From assembly GCA_003551805.1 (NCBI GenBank), contig PUNR01000206.1:1-5906 (forward strand): DNA of 5,906 bases. The letters are read 5' to 3'. This stretch comes from Loktanella sp. Lineage in GTDB: Bacteria; Pseudomonadota; Alphaproteobacteria; Rhodobacterales; Rhodobacteraceae. Shown here one piece after another: positions 5,070 to 5,906 of the stretch. The first letter of the stretch is position 1. Each line of letters starts with the position of its first letter. Under the pieces are notes generated by a model. The model had not been told where the DNA came from, ran no database searches, and saw nothing but the letters and a program-made list of their open reading frames with translations. A program made the position numbers and the translations under genes.

Positions 5070-5906
5070 CTACCGTCCCGGAATAGCGCCGCGTTTCGTG
5101 CCTTTGCCGTCCCAATTGTCGATGACGTCGATCGCCTCTTGCGCGGTTTCGACAAAGCGGAACAAGGCCAGATCATCAGGTGAAATCGTGCCGGCATCGG
5201 CCAGGGCTTCCCAGTTGATGATCTTTTCCCAAAATGCCTGCCCGAACAGCAGGAATGGCACCTGCCCCATGCGGCCGGTCTGAATCAGCGTCAGCGCCTC
5301 GAACATTTCGTCCAGTGTGCCAAACCCACCCGGAAACACGCAAACCGCAGAAGCACGCATCAGGAAATGCATTTTGCGGATCGCGAAATAGTGGAAATTG
5401 AAACACAGATCGGGTGTCACATAGGGGTTAGGCGCCTGTTCATGCGGCAGCACGATATTCAACCCGATGGACACACCACCCGCATCCTGCGCACCGCGAT
5501 TTCCCGCCTCCATCACACCCGGCCCGCCACCGGTGACGATGACATCTTCGCCGCCACCTTTTTGTATCGACCGTTCGGTCATCAGGCGGGCGAATGTGCG
5601 GGCCTCGTCATAGTATTTTGACAGATCAGCCAAGGTTTTGGACTTCGCTGTGTCCTTTTTTGATGGTTCGGGAATGCGCGCACCACCGAACAGGACAACG
5701 GTGGATTTGATCCCCGCCTCGTTCATCAGCAATTCGGGCTTGAGCAATTCCAGCTGCAACCGCACCGGACGCAATTCCTCGCGCAGCAGGAATTCCTGAT
5801 CGGCGAATGCCAGCGCATAAGACGGCGCGCGTGTTTGCGGCGTGTCGGGGATATGGCTGGCGGCCTCGCGGTCCTGTTGGCTGTCACGGAACGGATGGCG
5901 GCGGTC
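5070..5906 (-). CDS. LOG-family (TIGR00730-type) Rossmann-fold protein, 5' end cut by the window
   Basis: This belongs to the family once misnamed lysine decarboxylases. Studied members cleave nucleoside 5'-monophosphates at the N-glycosidic bond, releasing a base (a cytokinin in plant LOG, adenine in others) and ribose 5-phosphate. Visible diagnostic motifs, numbered from the first visible codon, are GGGPGVMEAGNRGA (126-139), the RKMHFLM segment with R177-K178, and the active-site PGGFGTLDE (192-200). The frame stays open from 5774 to the window edge; those 44 extra codons (including SYALAFADQEFLLREELRPV) look like genuine conserved protein, so the in-frame TTG at 5774 is not the start. All 278 visible residues end at TAG 5070-5072. 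Family members of this longer form are near 280 residues, so little should be missing. It converges on the regulator gene with 7 bases between stops and shows no link to sugar uptake. The substrate is unknown; 5'-monophosphate hydrolysis is family inference. Confidence 0.92.
   Translation of the reverse strand, partial: DRRHPFRDSQQDREAASHIPDTPQTRAPSYALAFADQEFLLREELRPVRLQLELLKPELLMNEAGIKSTVVLFGGARIPEPSKKDTAKSKTLADLSKYYDEARTFARLMTERSIQKGGGEDVIVTGGGPGVMEAGNRGAQDAGGVSIGLNIVLPHEQAPNPYVTPDLCFNFHYFAIRKMHFLMRASAVCVFPGGFGTLDEMFEALTLIQTGRMGQVPFLLFGQAFWEKIINWEALADAGTISPDDLALFRFVETAQEAIDVIDNWDGKGTKRGAIPGR

Noticed and set aside
5055..5091. Palindrome CGCTATAGCG at the regulator stop and a direct repeat ATAGCGCCG (5059-5067 and 5083-5091), considered as a terminator between the convergent genes
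   Set aside because: The palindrome has no loop and no T-tract, and the direct repeats cannot form a hairpin; I see no convincing terminator in or around the 7-base gap.

Overview
The window looks like chromosomal DNA from an alphaproteobacterium, most likely a Rhodobacteraceae (Roseobacter-type) species. This rests on high GC, tightly packed genes, and protein styles I recognise from that family; no rRNA or other taxonomic marker is present. I see no tRNA, CRISPR array, insertion sequence, phage gene or other mobile-element trace.

Layout: (1) Positions 1-3816, minus strand, hold a CUT1-family ABC sugar importer. In transcription order it encodes a periplasmic sugar-binding protein (3816-2590, GTG start), permease 1 (2503-1583), permease 2 (1581-691) and the ATPase (687 to beyond the left edge). 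The last three genes are separated by only 1 and 3 bases. An 86-base gap after the binding-protein gene holds a strong stem-loop. (2) Positions 3817-4018 are a divergent promoter region with a nearly perfect 34-base inverted repeat beside the binding-protein gene and a TATAAT box beside the regulator gene. (3) Positions 4019-5062, plus strand, encode a LacI-family repressor. (4) From 5070 to the right edge, minus strand, lies a LOG-family (TIGR00730-type) Rossmann-fold protein. It converges on the repressor gene with 7 bases between stops, and its true start lies outside the window.

How they work together: the binding protein resembles the glucose/mannose-binding family (GtsA of Pseudomonas and related rhizobial proteins) more than the alpha-glucoside AglE or maltose MalE types. 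The likely substrate is therefore a monosaccharide such as glucose, mannose or an amino sugar, though sequence alone cannot fix it. The divergent LacI protein probably represses the transporter from the inverted repeat and is released by the sugar or a derivative. The stem-loop after the binding-protein gene probably sets a high ratio of binding protein to membrane components. The LOG-family gene appears to be an unrelated neighbour. No catabolic enzyme lies in the window; any would be past the left edge.

This is an ordinary sugar-uptake locus, and I found no convincing undescribed system. The items most worth a second look are the promoter inverted repeat and the intra-operon stem-loop.
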